Assembly (NCBI RefSeq): GCF_015680705.1
Contig: NZ_JADNYP010000005.1
Span: 1-64,000, forward strand
Length of the DNA stretch: 64,000 nucleotides
Source: Pseudomonas fulva
GTDB taxonomy: Bacteria; Pseudomonadota; Gammaproteobacteria; Pseudomonadales; Pseudomonadaceae
Direction of reading: 5' to 3'
Below are positions 1-8,339 of this stretch, piece after piece (within the stretch, counting starts at the first letter, position 1; the number at the start of each line of letters is the position of its first letter). The position numbers were made by a program, and so were the translations under genes. The notes beneath the pieces were generated by a model that saw only the letters and a program-made list of their open reading frames with translations, ran no database searches and was not told the DNA's origin.

Positions 1-178
1 CTCGCAGGGACCAAATAACGGCCTGCTTACCGCCGCCGTAATCTGAGCCCAAGCAGAAAGCGAGCCCGCTTCTGCCGCCGGCCATCAGAGCGACCGAGCC
101 TGCAACAAACAGGAATCCACGTTACGCTTTGCACTGACAACCGGCAACGAATCCATCGCAAATTACGGAGTCGCTGTC

Positions 179-581
179 ATGAAAACTGTACATACAATGA
201 TGATTGGAATTGCCTTATCTGCTCTCAGTGCGAGTTCGATGGCACTGCCGGCCAAAGAAATTGGCCTTTGGACCAATCAGACCTGCAAAGAAGTGATGGC
301 TCCCCTTTGTGGTGGAGGGTGGTGCGGATCGCCTCAATGACCGGCGCATGGCCTAGGGCGGTTCGGATCGCCTGAATGACCGCCGCATGGCTGAGGGTGG
401 TGCCGATCGCCTGAATGACCGCCGCATGGCTGAGGGTGGTGCCGATCGCCTGAATGACCGCCATGTGGCTGAGGGTGGTGCCGATCGCCTGAATGATCGC
501 CGTGTGGTTGAAGATGGTGCGGAACGTCTTAATGCCCGTATAGTGGCTAAAGTCGATGCGGATCGTGCCAACTATGCCTGA
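179..581 (+). pseudogene. Broken secreted tandem-repeat protein gene
   Basis: An ATG at 179 starts a convincing signal peptide (MKTVHTMMIG, then a hydrophobic stretch ending near ALSASSMA). This frame stops at 338-340. The rest of the apparent protein lies in another frame: six 13-residue units of the type EGGADRLNDRRMA, ending with a TGA at 579-581. Within that repeat frame a TAG at 354-356 replaces the GAG (Glu) codon found at the same place in the other units. So the gene has at least one frame change between about 297 and 315 and one nonsense codon. I infer a decayed gene for a small exported repeat protein. Its function is unknown to me. A short 64-residue product could still be made from the internal ATG at 387. 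Confidence 0.55.
315..548 (+). repeat. Six tandem 39-bp units encoding a 13-residue repeat
   Basis: Units begin at 315, 354, 393, 432, 471 and 510. Each encodes a variant of E-G-G-A-D-R-L-N-D-R-R-M-A. Units 2-4 are nearly identical at DNA level, while units 5 and 6 are more diverged (E-D-G-A-E-R-L-N-A-R-I-V-A in the last). The period of exactly 13 codons and the protein-level conservation show that the array is coding in origin, not a CRISPR array. Confidence 0.85.
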
Positions 582-710
582 CGCACATAGCCCACCCTAC
601 CGAGAGGCCGGCCCGCCGGGCTCTTGCATTGAAGGGGTGTCCATTAGCATCTACCCAAAAGGCTGCGAACCAATTTATTCTCTGCAATAGAACCAGCCTA
701 ACGGGAGGTA

Positions 711-1625
711 ATGGCAGTGGATGATAGGGACGAAGAGCTGACGCGTCTGAGGGCCGAGCTAGCATCAACCATGCATCGTTATGCTCCCACCTACGGCATG
801 TTTCAGACGGGAATTGCTCCGCTGCATTTCATACGCAGTGATACTCCAACCGATGTGATCCACACTGTACATAAGCCGGGGCTATGCATCATTGTGCAGG
901 GCCGTAAACAGGTGCAGTTGTGGGAAGAAAGCTATGTCTACGACCCTTTGAACTATCTGGTCGTCTCGGTAACCCTGCCTCTAGCGGGTCAAGTGACAGA
1001 GGCATCCTCAGAAAAGCCCTATTTCTGCATCCGTCTGGATATCGATCCGGCAGAAATCGCTCAGCTGATCGCAGACGTCAGTCCTATCGGCGTGCCGAGC
1101 CAACAGCCCCACCGAGGGCTATATCTGGATAAGATCGATAGCTCCTTGCTCGATGCAATGCTGCGATTGGTACGTCTGTTGGATGTGCCATCGGATATCC
1201 CAGCGTTGGCGCCGCTAGCACTAAAAGAAATTTTCTACCGACTGCTCAAAGGCCAGCAGGGTCAGCGTTTACATGAGATAGCCATAACCGATAGCCAGAC
1301 CCATCGCGTCACTCGGGCCATTGAGTGGCTGAACAACAATTATGCACAGCCGTTGCACATTGATGAGCTAGCGAGCTATGTCAATCTGAGTAACTCGACG
1401 CTTCACCATCGATTCAAGGCTGTCACCGCAATGAGTCCTTTGCAGTATCAAAAACAACTTCGCCTGCAGCATGCACGCAGGTTGATGATCTCAGAGGGTC
1501 TGGATGTTTCTACAGCCGGATTCAAGGTGGGCTATGAAAGTCCCTCACAGTTTAGCCGTGAATACAGCCGGATGTTTGGGGCCCCACCGAGCCGAGATAT
1601 CGCGAAGCTTCGGTCTCTCGGGTAA
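711..1625 (+). CDS. AraC-family transcriptional regulator
   Basis: The 304-residue protein has the N-terminal cupin-like AraC_N domain (about residues 25-165, with the typical segment HTVHKPGLCIIVQGRKQV). It has a C-terminal double helix-turn-helix (about 195-295), whose second helix region reads GFKVGYESPSQFSREYSRMFG. This subgroup usually controls nearby oxidoreductase or stress genes, but no such neighbour is present. A GGGAGG lies very close to the ATG at 711, so a start a few codons downstream is possible. Its target cannot be told from the sequence. The gene stands alone, with about 260 bases of empty sequence after it. Confidence 0.85.
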   Translation: MAVDDRDEELTRLRAELASTMHRYAPTYGMFQTGIAPLHFIRSDTPTDVIHTVHKPGLCIIVQGRKQVQLWEESYVYDPLNYLVVSVTLPLAGQVTEASSEKPYFCIRLDIDPAEIAQLIADVSPIGVPSQQPHRGLYLDKIDSSLLDAMLRLVRLLDVPSDIPALAPLALKEIFYRLLKGQQGQRLHEIAITDSQTHRVTRAIEWLNNNYAQPLHIDELASYVNLSNSTLHHRFKAVTAMSPLQYQKQLRLQHARRLMISEGLDVSTAGFKVGYESPSQFSREYSRMFGAPPSRDIAKLRSLG

Positions 1626-1889
1626 GGTGCTGTTGAAGGCTTGGCTAAAACAACCCTGATGGCGGACGTCGAGCAGAAGGTGCTGCGGCATCCTCCTCGA
1701 TACGACAGCGCACGTCAGTGGTTTTAAGTACGGCAGCCTTGCTCAAACTTGATCAAGCAGAGGCTATACGGCCTGACTAGCGGTTGCTTGGTAAGCGGTG
1801 GAGAGGCCGGATAGCTAACGACGTGTGGCGTGCTCGGCTCGGTACTGGGCATCATTTTCGTGGCGGAGGTCGAGTGCCTTTTTGAGTGC

Positions 1890-2918
1890 CTATTGATTGT
1901 TGTGAACCGATAAATTCTTGTTTTTAAAGGCTGTGATTGCTTGACTCCTGGCTCCAACCTCCAAGCGCGTCCACTCTCCGTCAAGCACAGCCCGCACCAC
2001 ATGATCTGCCATCGCCCGTCGCGTCTGTAGTGTCGCGCTGCCCAGGTGCGGTTGCAGTACCACGTTGTCCAGGCCAAGCAGGGCCTCAGGTACCTGTGGC
2101 TCCTCGGCGAACACATCGAGCGCAGCGCCCGCAAGCCGGCCGTCGCATAACCGTGCCAGCAGTTCCGCTTCATCGACCACGCTGCCGCGCGCGACGTTGA
2201 CCAGTACACCTTGGTTGCCGAGCGCGTCCAGCACCTGGGCGTCGATCAGGTGCCGTGACGCCGTGCCACCGGCCGCGGCGATCACCAGGATGTCGCTGGC
2301 CGCGGCCAGGCTGCGCGGATCGGCATGGTAGGCATGCTCGCAGTCGGGCAACGCGCGACGGTTGTGGTACGCCAGTTCGACGCCGAAGGGGCGCAGGCGC
2401 CCGGCGATGGCCTTGCCGATGCGGCCAAGGCCGATGATGCCGACCCGCTGTCCGCGCAAGCTGGTCCCCAGCAATGGAAAGGGGCCTTCGCGCCAGTTCC
2501 CCGCGCGCACGAAGCGGTCGGCCACGCATACCTGGCGCAGCAGTGCCAGCAGCAGCGCCACGGCGTGATCGGCCACGGCATCGGTAAGGAGGTCGTCGGT
2601 GGTGCTGATGCGGATGCCCCGAGCACTGGCCTGCTGCAGGTCGATGGCATCGACCCCGACGCCATTGACCGCGATCAGTGAAAGATTCACCAAAGCCGCC
2701 ATCAACGCCTGCGGCACGCCTTCCACGCCATTGGTCACCAGCGCGCCGAAGCGCGCTGGCCGGTCAGCCAGCAGCGCCTGACGAGCGGCTTGGTCATAAG
2801 CCCGCACCAGCTCGAAATGCTCCGCCAGTCGTGTTTCATGCTCGGCCAGCAGGGGTGCCAGCATCAGCAGGGGCGCTTTCACCTGGGCCTGTCCAGTGGA
2901 TCCGTTCGTGTTGTTCAT
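1890..2918 (-). CDS. D-isomer-specific 2-hydroxyacid dehydrogenase
   Basis: The 342-residue protein is a NAD(P)-dependent dehydrogenase of the glyoxylate/hydroxypyruvate reductase type. It shows the Rossmann motif GLGRIG (about 163-168), the substrate-binding Arg in VNVARG (about 244), the catalytic Glu in FAEEP (about 273) and the catalytic His in PHLGSA (about 291). I chose the ATG at 2918 because it overlaps the stop of the upstream transporter gene as ATGA and has GGAGG before it. A longer reading frame exists but would overlap the transporter by about 100 bases. Translational coupling to an organic-acid transporter suggests a role in sugar-acid metabolism. The exact substrate is unknown. 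Confidence 0.85.
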   Translation of the reverse strand: MNNTNGSTGQAQVKAPLLMLAPLLAEHETRLAEHFELVRAYDQAARQALLADRPARFGALVTNGVEGVPQALMAALVNLSLIAVNGVGVDAIDLQQASARGIRISTTDDLLTDAVADHAVALLLALLRQVCVADRFVRAGNWREGPFPLLGTSLRGQRVGIIGLGRIGKAIAGRLRPFGVELAYHNRRALPDCEHAYHADPRSLAAASDILVIAAAGGTASRHLIDAQVLDALGNQGVLVNVARGSVVDEAELLARLCDGRLAGAALDVFAEEPQVPEALLGLDNVVLQPHLGSATLQTRRAMADHVVRAVLDGEWTRLEVGARSQAITAFKNKNLSVHNNQ

Positions 2919-4282
2919 GCTGCCTCCAGCGTCAGCCTTGGATTGGCTTGGGTCTTGGGTTGGGCCAACATCGTCGCTGGGATGGCCAAGATCAGCAGGC
3001 CGCTGACGAACAGGCACAGGCCCAGCACATAGGTGCCGTTGTTGATGTCACCGGTCAGGTTTTCCGCCACTGCGGTGATCATCGAGCCGGTGAAGCCCGA
3101 TAGGTTGCCGACGGCGTTGATCATGCCGATACCTGCCGCTGCCGCGATGCCTGACAGCACGGTCCCCGGTAGGGTCCAGAAAATGGGCATCAGGCTCAGC
3201 ACCCCGGAAGCAGCCACCGTGAGGAACAGGATCGACAGCACCACGTTGTCGGAAAACGCCGCGCTGAGGATCAGCCCGCAACCGCCGATGAACGCAGGCA
3301 CCGCAGCGTGCAGGCGGCGTTCACCGGTACGGGCGCAGTGGCGTGCATTGAGGTACATGGCAACTACCGCCACCCCATAGGGAATGGCGCTCAGCAAGCC
3401 GATCTCCAGGCTGCTGCCAACGCCTGCGCTCTTGATGATCGACGGCATCCAGAAGGCCAGGCCGTAGAATCCGGTGTTGAAGGTCAGCAGGATCAACACC
3501 AGCAACCATACCCGCGGATTGAAGAACACCTCGCCCAGACGCGAAGCCTTGCCATGCTCGTCCTGACGCAGGTTGGCCTTGAGCAGCAGCTTTTCCTTGT
3601 CCGACAGCCAGCTGGCCTTGTCGATGCTGTCGCACAGGCAAGTGAAGACCAGCACGGCCATGATCACCGATGGCACGCCCTCGACCAGCAGCATCCATTG
3701 CCAGCCGGCCATGCCATGCCAGCCATCCAGGCTGGTCATCAGCCAGCCCGAGAGCATGCCGCCCAGGGTCAGGCTGACCGGCATCGCCATCAGGAAGCCC
3801 GACATCACCCGGCTTTGCCGCTGGGGCGGGAACCAGTAGTTGAGGTACAGGATCACCCCGGGGAAAAAGCCGGCCTCACAGATGCCCAGCAGAAAGCGCA
3901 GCACATAGAACATCGTGCTGGCTTCGACATGGAGCAGGCTGGCAAGTGGCAGGGTGAAGGCCACGGCCATCGAAATGATTGCCCAGCTCAGCATGATCCG
4001 CGCAATCCAGAACCGGGCACCGTAGCGATGCAACAGCAGGTTGCTCGGCACCTCGAACAGGAAGTAGCCCCAGAAGAACACGCTGGCGCCCAGTGCATAA
4101 ACGGTATTGCTGAACTCCAGGTCGGCCAGCATGCTCAGTTTGGCGAAGCCGATATTGACTCGATCCAGATAGGCCGCCATGTAGCACAGCAGCAGGATCG
4201 GCAGGATGCGCAGGGTGACCTTGCGATAGGTGCGATCTTCGAAAGCGCTATCGCCGGTGGGGTCGACAGGTTGATAAGCCAT
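2915..4282 (-). CDS. MFS transporter, anion:cation symporter family (sugar-acid type)
   Basis: The 455-residue inner-membrane protein has about 12 hydrophobic segments. Its N-terminal motif RILPILLLCYMAAYLDRVNI is typical of the ACS family, which includes glucarate/galactarate (GudP) and tartrate (TtuB) transporters. The start at 4282 (MAYQPVD) is preceded by AAGAGG at good spacing; two more ATGs lie upstream without a better site. The gene is followed by an overlapping hydroxyacid dehydrogenase gene and preceded by an aldehyde dehydrogenase gene on the same strand. I infer uptake of a sugar acid used by this island; the actual substrate is not shown. Confidence 0.85.
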   Translation of the reverse strand: MAYQPVDPTGDSAFEDRTYRKVTLRILPILLLCYMAAYLDRVNIGFAKLSMLADLEFSNTVYALGASVFFWGYFLFEVPSNLLLHRYGARFWIARIMLSWAIISMAVAFTLPLASLLHVEASTMFYVLRFLLGICEAGFFPGVILYLNYWFPPQRQSRVMSGFLMAMPVSLTLGGMLSGWLMTSLDGWHGMAGWQWMLLVEGVPSVIMAVLVFTCLCDSIDKASWLSDKEKLLLKANLRQDEHGKASRLGEVFFNPRVWLLVLILLTFNTGFYGLAFWMPSIIKSAGVGSSLEIGLLSAIPYGVAVVAMYLNARHCARTGERRLHAAVPAFIGGCGLILSAAFSDNVVLSILFLTVAASGVLSLMPIFWTLPGTVLSGIAAAAGIGMINAVGNLSGFTGSMITAVAENLTGDINNGTYVLGLCLFVSGLLILAIPATMLAQPKTQANPRLTLEAA

Positions 4283-4364
4283 GGCCAAGCCTCTTGGCAT
4301 GTCATGCATGCCTGATTGTTGTTATGGAAGGGCGCGGGCGCGACGGCGCCCGCGGGTCACGCGG

Positions 4365-5948
4365 TCAGCGAATCGGTTCACGACTGGGCTGGCCGTCGAC
4401 CAGTCGCAGCAGTTGCAGGGGGTTGGCATCGCGCAGTGCTTCTGGCAGCAGCTCGTCGGGGAAATTCTGGTAGCACACCGGGCGCAGGAAGCGATCGATC
4501 GACAGCGTGCCAACCGATGTGCCACGGCTGTCGGAGGTGGCCGGGTAGGGGCCGCCATGAACCATCGCATCGCAGACTTCCACACCGGTCGGATAACCGT
4601 TGATCAATACCCGGCCGGCTTTCTGCTCGAGGATGGCCACCAGCGGCGCGGCTTCGGCCAGGTCGGCGGGCTCGCCGATCAGGGTGGCGGTCAACTGCCC
4701 GGCCAAAGCATGCAGCGCTGCCACTAGCTCTGCCTGGTCCGCCAGTTCGACCACGACGGTGGTCGGGCCGAACACTTCTTCCTGCAACAGTGGCTCAGCT
4801 TCCAGCAGCACCTGCGCGTCAGCCTGGAACAACTGGGGGTAGGCTTGGTTGCCCTGCTGTTCGCTACCGGCCAGGTGGCGAATGCCGGCATGCGCCTTGA
4901 GGGCCGCTACGCCTTGGGCATAGCTCGCCATGGTGCCGGCGTTGAGCATGGTCTGGGGCGCTTGGTCGGCCATCTGCGTACGCAGGTGTTCGATCAAGGC
5001 ACTGAAGCCCGCAGAGCGCACGCCCAGCACCAGGCCAGGGTTGGTGCAGAATTGTCCGCATCCAAGCACGACCGAAGCGGTCAGCTCGCGGGCGATCGCT
5101 TCGCCACGGACGGCCAGGGCTTGCGGCAGGATGATCACTGGGTTGATGCTGCTCATTTCGGCGAATACCGGAATCGGCTGCGGCCGCGCCGCGGCCATGT
5201 CGCATAAGGCCCGACCGCCCTTGAGCGAACCGGTGAAGCCAACTGCCTGGATGGCAGGGTGCTTGACCAGCGCCGCGCCGACCGCACCGCCGAAGATCAT
5301 GTTGAACACGCCTGCTGGCATGCCACAGCGCTCGGCGGCGGTGACGATGGCCTCGGCCACCCACTGTGCCGTAGCCATGTGGCCGCTGTGGGCCTTGAAT
5401 ACCACGGGGCATCCGGCGGCCAGGGCTGCCGCGGTGTCGCCACCGGCGGTGGAAAACGCCAGGGGGAAGTTGCTGGCGCCGAACACCGCTACCGGCCCCA
5501 CGCCCATGCGACACTGGCGGATATCCAGGCGCGGCAGGGGAGTCCGCTGCGGCTGCGCACGGTCGATGCGCGCACCATGGAAGTCGCCACGGCGCAGCAC
5601 CTTGGCGAACAGACGTAGCTGATCGCTGGTACGTGTCCGCTCACCCTGGATGCGCGCCGGCGGCAAGGCCGTTTCGCGGCACACGGTGTCGATGAAGTCT
5701 TCGCCCAGGGCATCGAGCGCTTCGGCGATGGCTTCGAGAAATTCGGCCCGACGCGCGGCAGGTAACGCCCGGTACGCAGGATAGGCAGCCGCTGCCGCCT
5801 GTGCGGCCGCATCCACGTCTTCTTGCGTGGCTTGATGGAACGCGCCTGGCAGTGCCTGGCCCGTGTGGGCATCGACACTGTGCAGCGATGGTTGGCCAGT
5901 AGCACGGCGGGCGCCACCGATGAATTGTTGGCCTGCGTATGAAGTCAT
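4365..5948 (-). CDS. Alpha-ketoglutaric semialdehyde dehydrogenase (ALDH family)
   Basis: The 527-residue NAD(P)-dependent aldehyde dehydrogenase has Asn in GASNFP (about residue 160), Lys in VFKAHSGH (about 185), the general base Glu in FAEMSSINP (about 264) and the nucleophile Cys in CGQFCTNPG (about 301). Length and the C-terminal segment PDELLPEALRDANPL match the family that oxidises 2-oxoglutarate semialdehyde to 2-oxoglutarate, the last step of Weimberg-type pentose and glucarate pathways. The start at 5948 follows AAGGAATCTCCC. The gene lies downstream of the LysR gene, with a palindrome (6035-6051) 87 bases before its start, so it probably has its own regulated promoter. Confidence 0.88.
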   Translation of the reverse strand: MTSYAGQQFIGGARRATGQPSLHSVDAHTGQALPGAFHQATQEDVDAAAQAAAAAYPAYRALPAARRAEFLEAIAEALDALGEDFIDTVCRETALPPARIQGERTRTSDQLRLFAKVLRRGDFHGARIDRAQPQRTPLPRLDIRQCRMGVGPVAVFGASNFPLAFSTAGGDTAAALAAGCPVVFKAHSGHMATAQWVAEAIVTAAERCGMPAGVFNMIFGGAVGAALVKHPAIQAVGFTGSLKGGRALCDMAAARPQPIPVFAEMSSINPVIILPQALAVRGEAIARELTASVVLGCGQFCTNPGLVLGVRSAGFSALIEHLRTQMADQAPQTMLNAGTMASYAQGVAALKAHAGIRHLAGSEQQGNQAYPQLFQADAQVLLEAEPLLQEEVFGPTTVVVELADQAELVAALHALAGQLTATLIGEPADLAEAAPLVAILEQKAGRVLINGYPTGVEVCDAMVHGGPYPATSDSRGTSVGTLSIDRFLRPVCYQNFPDELLPEALRDANPLQLLRLVDGQPSREPIR

Positions 5949-6034
5949 GGGAGATTCCTTGGCGATGCAGAAAACAATGCAGGCTAATCTAGGCGGCCCT
6001 GCGATTCTTTCCCAATGGCTTTTAGGGATCATCC

Positions 6035-6051
6035 GATAACCAGGTGTTATC
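6035..6051. promoter_or_regulatory. Palindromic operator upstream of the aldehyde dehydrogenase gene
   Basis: GATAACCAGGTGTTATC has perfect 6-base arms around a 5-base spacer. It lies just after the LysR stop codon, in the promoter region of the aldehyde dehydrogenase gene. A very similar palindrome lies at 7012-7028. The likely binder is the LysR protein encoded between them (inference). Confidence 0.65.
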
Positions 6052-6054
6052 TGT

Positions 6055-6993
6055 TTACGATGGGCTACCCGCGTTGTCGATAAGGATGTGCGCAAACTCC
6101 AACGCCGCGCCGCTCAACGGCTCGCCTTTGCGCGTCAGGATGCCGTAGTCCTGAGGCGTCAGGTGCAGCGGGGTATCGAGGCTGCGCAGCACGCCACTGG
6201 CCAAGTGCGGCTCGACCATGGCCTGCGGCAGCATGCCGATCATCGGGCCGCCCAGCAGTACCCTGAGGAAGGTCTGCATGGAAATGGTATCGATGGTATT
6301 GCGCGGCACGCCCACACCCGCCTCGGCAAAAGCCCGTTCCATGCGCCCACGGATCGGGGTGCCCTTGGGGTAGAGAATCCACGGCCACTCCAACAGCTGC
6401 GGCAAGGTCACCGGCCCCGCCTCGCTCAGCGGGTGCCGATCGTTCACCACGAAGCAGAACGGCTCTGGCGCCAACGGCTGGAAATCGAAACGCTGGCGCT
6501 GGGCTACATCGGTGAAGCGGGCGACAGCCAAGTGCAGGTCCTTGTCCTCGAGCATGCCCATCAGATGATCGCTGGTCTGCTCCACCACTTCGATCGACAG
6601 CAGCGGCTTGCGCTTCTTGATCTCGACGATGGCATCGGGAAGCGCCACGGCAGTGGCCGCGAAGATACCACCGACTTTCAGATGGCCATGCCCTCCTTGG
6701 CGCAAGCTGTCGATCTGGTCGACGAAGGTGCGCGCATCGTTGAGCGCGACGTGCGCGTAGCGCACTACCTGCTCGCCTAGCGCGGTGGGCGGCATGCTGC
6801 GTGGCAGGCGTTCGAACAAGGCGAAGCCCAGCAGGCTCTCGATCTCCTTGAGCATCTTGCTGACCGCTGGCTGGCTGAGGTTCATCTGTTGCGCCGCCAG
6901 GTGCATGTTGTGCGTGCGCCCCAGCGTATCGATGAGCAGCAGGTGGCGAAACCTGAGCCAGTTGCAGACGTGGGAGAAAGAAAGGTCCGACAT
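6055..6993 (-). CDS. LysR-family regulator of the sugar-acid island
   Basis: The 312-residue protein has a winged helix-turn-helix at its N-terminus (THNMHLAAQQMNLSQPAVSK, about residues 28-50) and a LysR substrate-binding domain from about 90 to 300. It resembles the GbpR subgroup, which often controls sugar or sugar-acid genes. The start at 6993 is supported by AGGTGG five bases upstream; a GTG nine bases further up has no good site. The gene lies between the aldehyde dehydrogenase gene and the divergent FAH-family dehydratase gene. Near-identical palindromes flank it on both sides, which points to autoregulation and control of both arms. Confidence 0.88.
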   Translation of the reverse strand: MSDLSFSHVCNWLRFRHLLLIDTLGRTHNMHLAAQQMNLSQPAVSKMLKEIESLLGFALFERLPRSMPPTALGEQVVRYAHVALNDARTFVDQIDSLRQGGHGHLKVGGIFAATAVALPDAIVEIKKRKPLLSIEVVEQTSDHLMGMLEDKDLHLAVARFTDVAQRQRFDFQPLAPEPFCFVVNDRHPLSEAGPVTLPQLLEWPWILYPKGTPIRGRMERAFAEAGVGVPRNTIDTISMQTFLRVLLGGPMIGMLPQAMVEPHLASGVLRSLDTPLHLTPQDYGILTRKGEPLSGAALEFAHILIDNAGSPS

Positions 6994-7011
6994 GGAATCC
7001 ACCTTTGGTGC

Positions 7012-7028
7012 AATAACCTGATGTTATC
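7012..7028. promoter_or_regulatory. Palindromic operator between the LysR and FAH-family genes
   Basis: AATAACCTGATGTTATC matches the palindrome at 6035-6051 at 14 of 17 positions and has the same 5-base spacer. It lies in the divergent promoter region, 18 bases before the LysR start and about 80 bases before the FAH-family gene. It probably serves both promoters. Confidence 0.65.
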
Positions 7029-7109
7029 GAATAGTGAAAAGATGCCATTGGAGTTTATCGCGTGGCTTGCCTAGCGTGCAGCTTTACCGATTTCAGAGAC
7101 CTTATTGCC

Positions 7110-8291
7110 ATGCCGCTGACGCTCACTCCTGCCAATACCCTGCCCGAAGATGGCCTGACCGGAACTCTGATCGGCCGCGCCTGGACGCCGGGAGAACCGG
7201 GCGGCCCTTCGCTCATCACCCTACGTGCCGACGGTGTATTCGACTTGTCCGAGCGCTTCGCCACGCTCAGCCAGCTGCTCGAGAGCGAAGACCCCTTGCA
7301 GGCGGTACGCAGTACCCCCGGCCGCTTCCTGGGCAGTATCGAGGCATTGCTGGGCAACAGTGGCGAGGCATTCGATGCAAGCCAGCCCTACCTGCTCGCC
7401 CCGGCGGACTTGCAAGTGATCAAGGCGGCGGGTGTCACCTTCGCCGCGAGCATGATCGAGCGGGTGATCGAAGAGCAGGCCGGTGGCGATGCGAGCAAGG
7501 CGGAGGTCGTGCGCGCCAGGGTTCGCTCGGTGATCGGCGACAACCTGCGCGCGGTCCGGCCCGGCTCCGAGCAGGCCATGGCGCTCAAGGCACTGCTGAT
7601 CGAGCAGGGCATGTGGTCCCAATACCTGGAAGTGGGCATCGGTCCTGATGCCGAGGTGTTCACCAAGGCACCGGTGCTGGCAGCGGTTGGCAGCGGCAGC
7701 GCGATCGGCGTGCACCCAGGCTCGGCGTGGAACAACCCTGAGCCCGAGGTAGTACTGGCGGTCGACAGCCGTGGACGTATCCATGGCGCAACCCTGGGCA
7801 ACGACGTTAACCTGCGCGACTTCGAAGGGCGCAGCGCCCTGTTGCTGAGCAAGGCCAAGGACAACAACGCCTCCTGCTCCATCGGGCCGTTCATTCGCCT
7901 GTTCGACGAAACCTTCGACCTCGATGCGGTGCGCCGCTGCGTGGTCGATCTGGAAGTGCGTGGCACCGACGGCTACCGCCTGCTGGGCACCAGTTCGATG
8001 GACCAGATCAGCCGCGACCCCGAAGACCTGGTACGTCAGACCCTCAATGCGAACCACCAGTACCCGGACGGCTTCCTGCTGTTCCTCGGCACGCTGTTCG
8101 CGCCAACCGAGGACCGCGACCAGCCAGGTGCAGGGTTCACCCATAAGCCAGGCGACCAGGTGCGCATTTCCAGCGCGCTGCTCGGTCAGCTGCGCAACGA
8201 AGTCACCACCAGCGACCAGGCCAGACCCTGGACCTTCGGCCTTGCTGCCATGATGCGCAACCTGGCCGCCCGAGGGCTGCTGCAGCACTGA
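7110..8291 (+). CDS. FAH-family 2-keto-3-deoxy-pentonate dehydratase (XylX/AraD-like)
   Basis: The 393-residue protein belongs to the fumarylacetoacetate hydrolase superfamily, in the longer branch that holds 2-keto-3-deoxy-D-xylonate and -L-arabonate dehydratases. Metal-ligand features are visible in the PEPEVVLAVD segment and in LGNDVNLRDFEGR. The expected reaction is conversion of 2-keto-3-deoxy-pentonate to 2-oxoglutarate semialdehyde, which the neighbouring aldehyde dehydrogenase would oxidise. I used the ATG at 7110 (MPLTLTP); the upstream extension to 7062 runs close to the operator. Transporter and dehydratase genes follow on the same strand at short spacing, so they probably form one operon. 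Confidence 0.8.
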   Translation: MPLTLTPANTLPEDGLTGTLIGRAWTPGEPGGPSLITLRADGVFDLSERFATLSQLLESEDPLQAVRSTPGRFLGSIEALLGNSGEAFDASQPYLLAPADLQVIKAAGVTFAASMIERVIEEQAGGDASKAEVVRARVRSVIGDNLRAVRPGSEQAMALKALLIEQGMWSQYLEVGIGPDAEVFTKAPVLAAVGSGSAIGVHPGSAWNNPEPEVVLAVDSRGRIHGATLGNDVNLRDFEGRSALLLSKAKDNNASCSIGPFIRLFDETFDLDAVRRCVVDLEVRGTDGYRLLGTSSMDQISRDPEDLVRQTLNANHQYPDGFLLFLGTLFAPTEDRDQPGAGFTHKPGDQVRISSALLGQLRNEVTTSDQARPWTFGLAAMMRNLAARGLLQH

Positions 8292-8339
8292 AGACGTAGG
8301 CAAGCGCCGTATCCATAACAACAACAAGCGAGGCAGAAC

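Noticed and set aside
315..548. CRISPR-like tandem repeats
   Set aside because: Units are directly adjacent without spacers and have a period of 13 codons, so they are coding tandem repeats.
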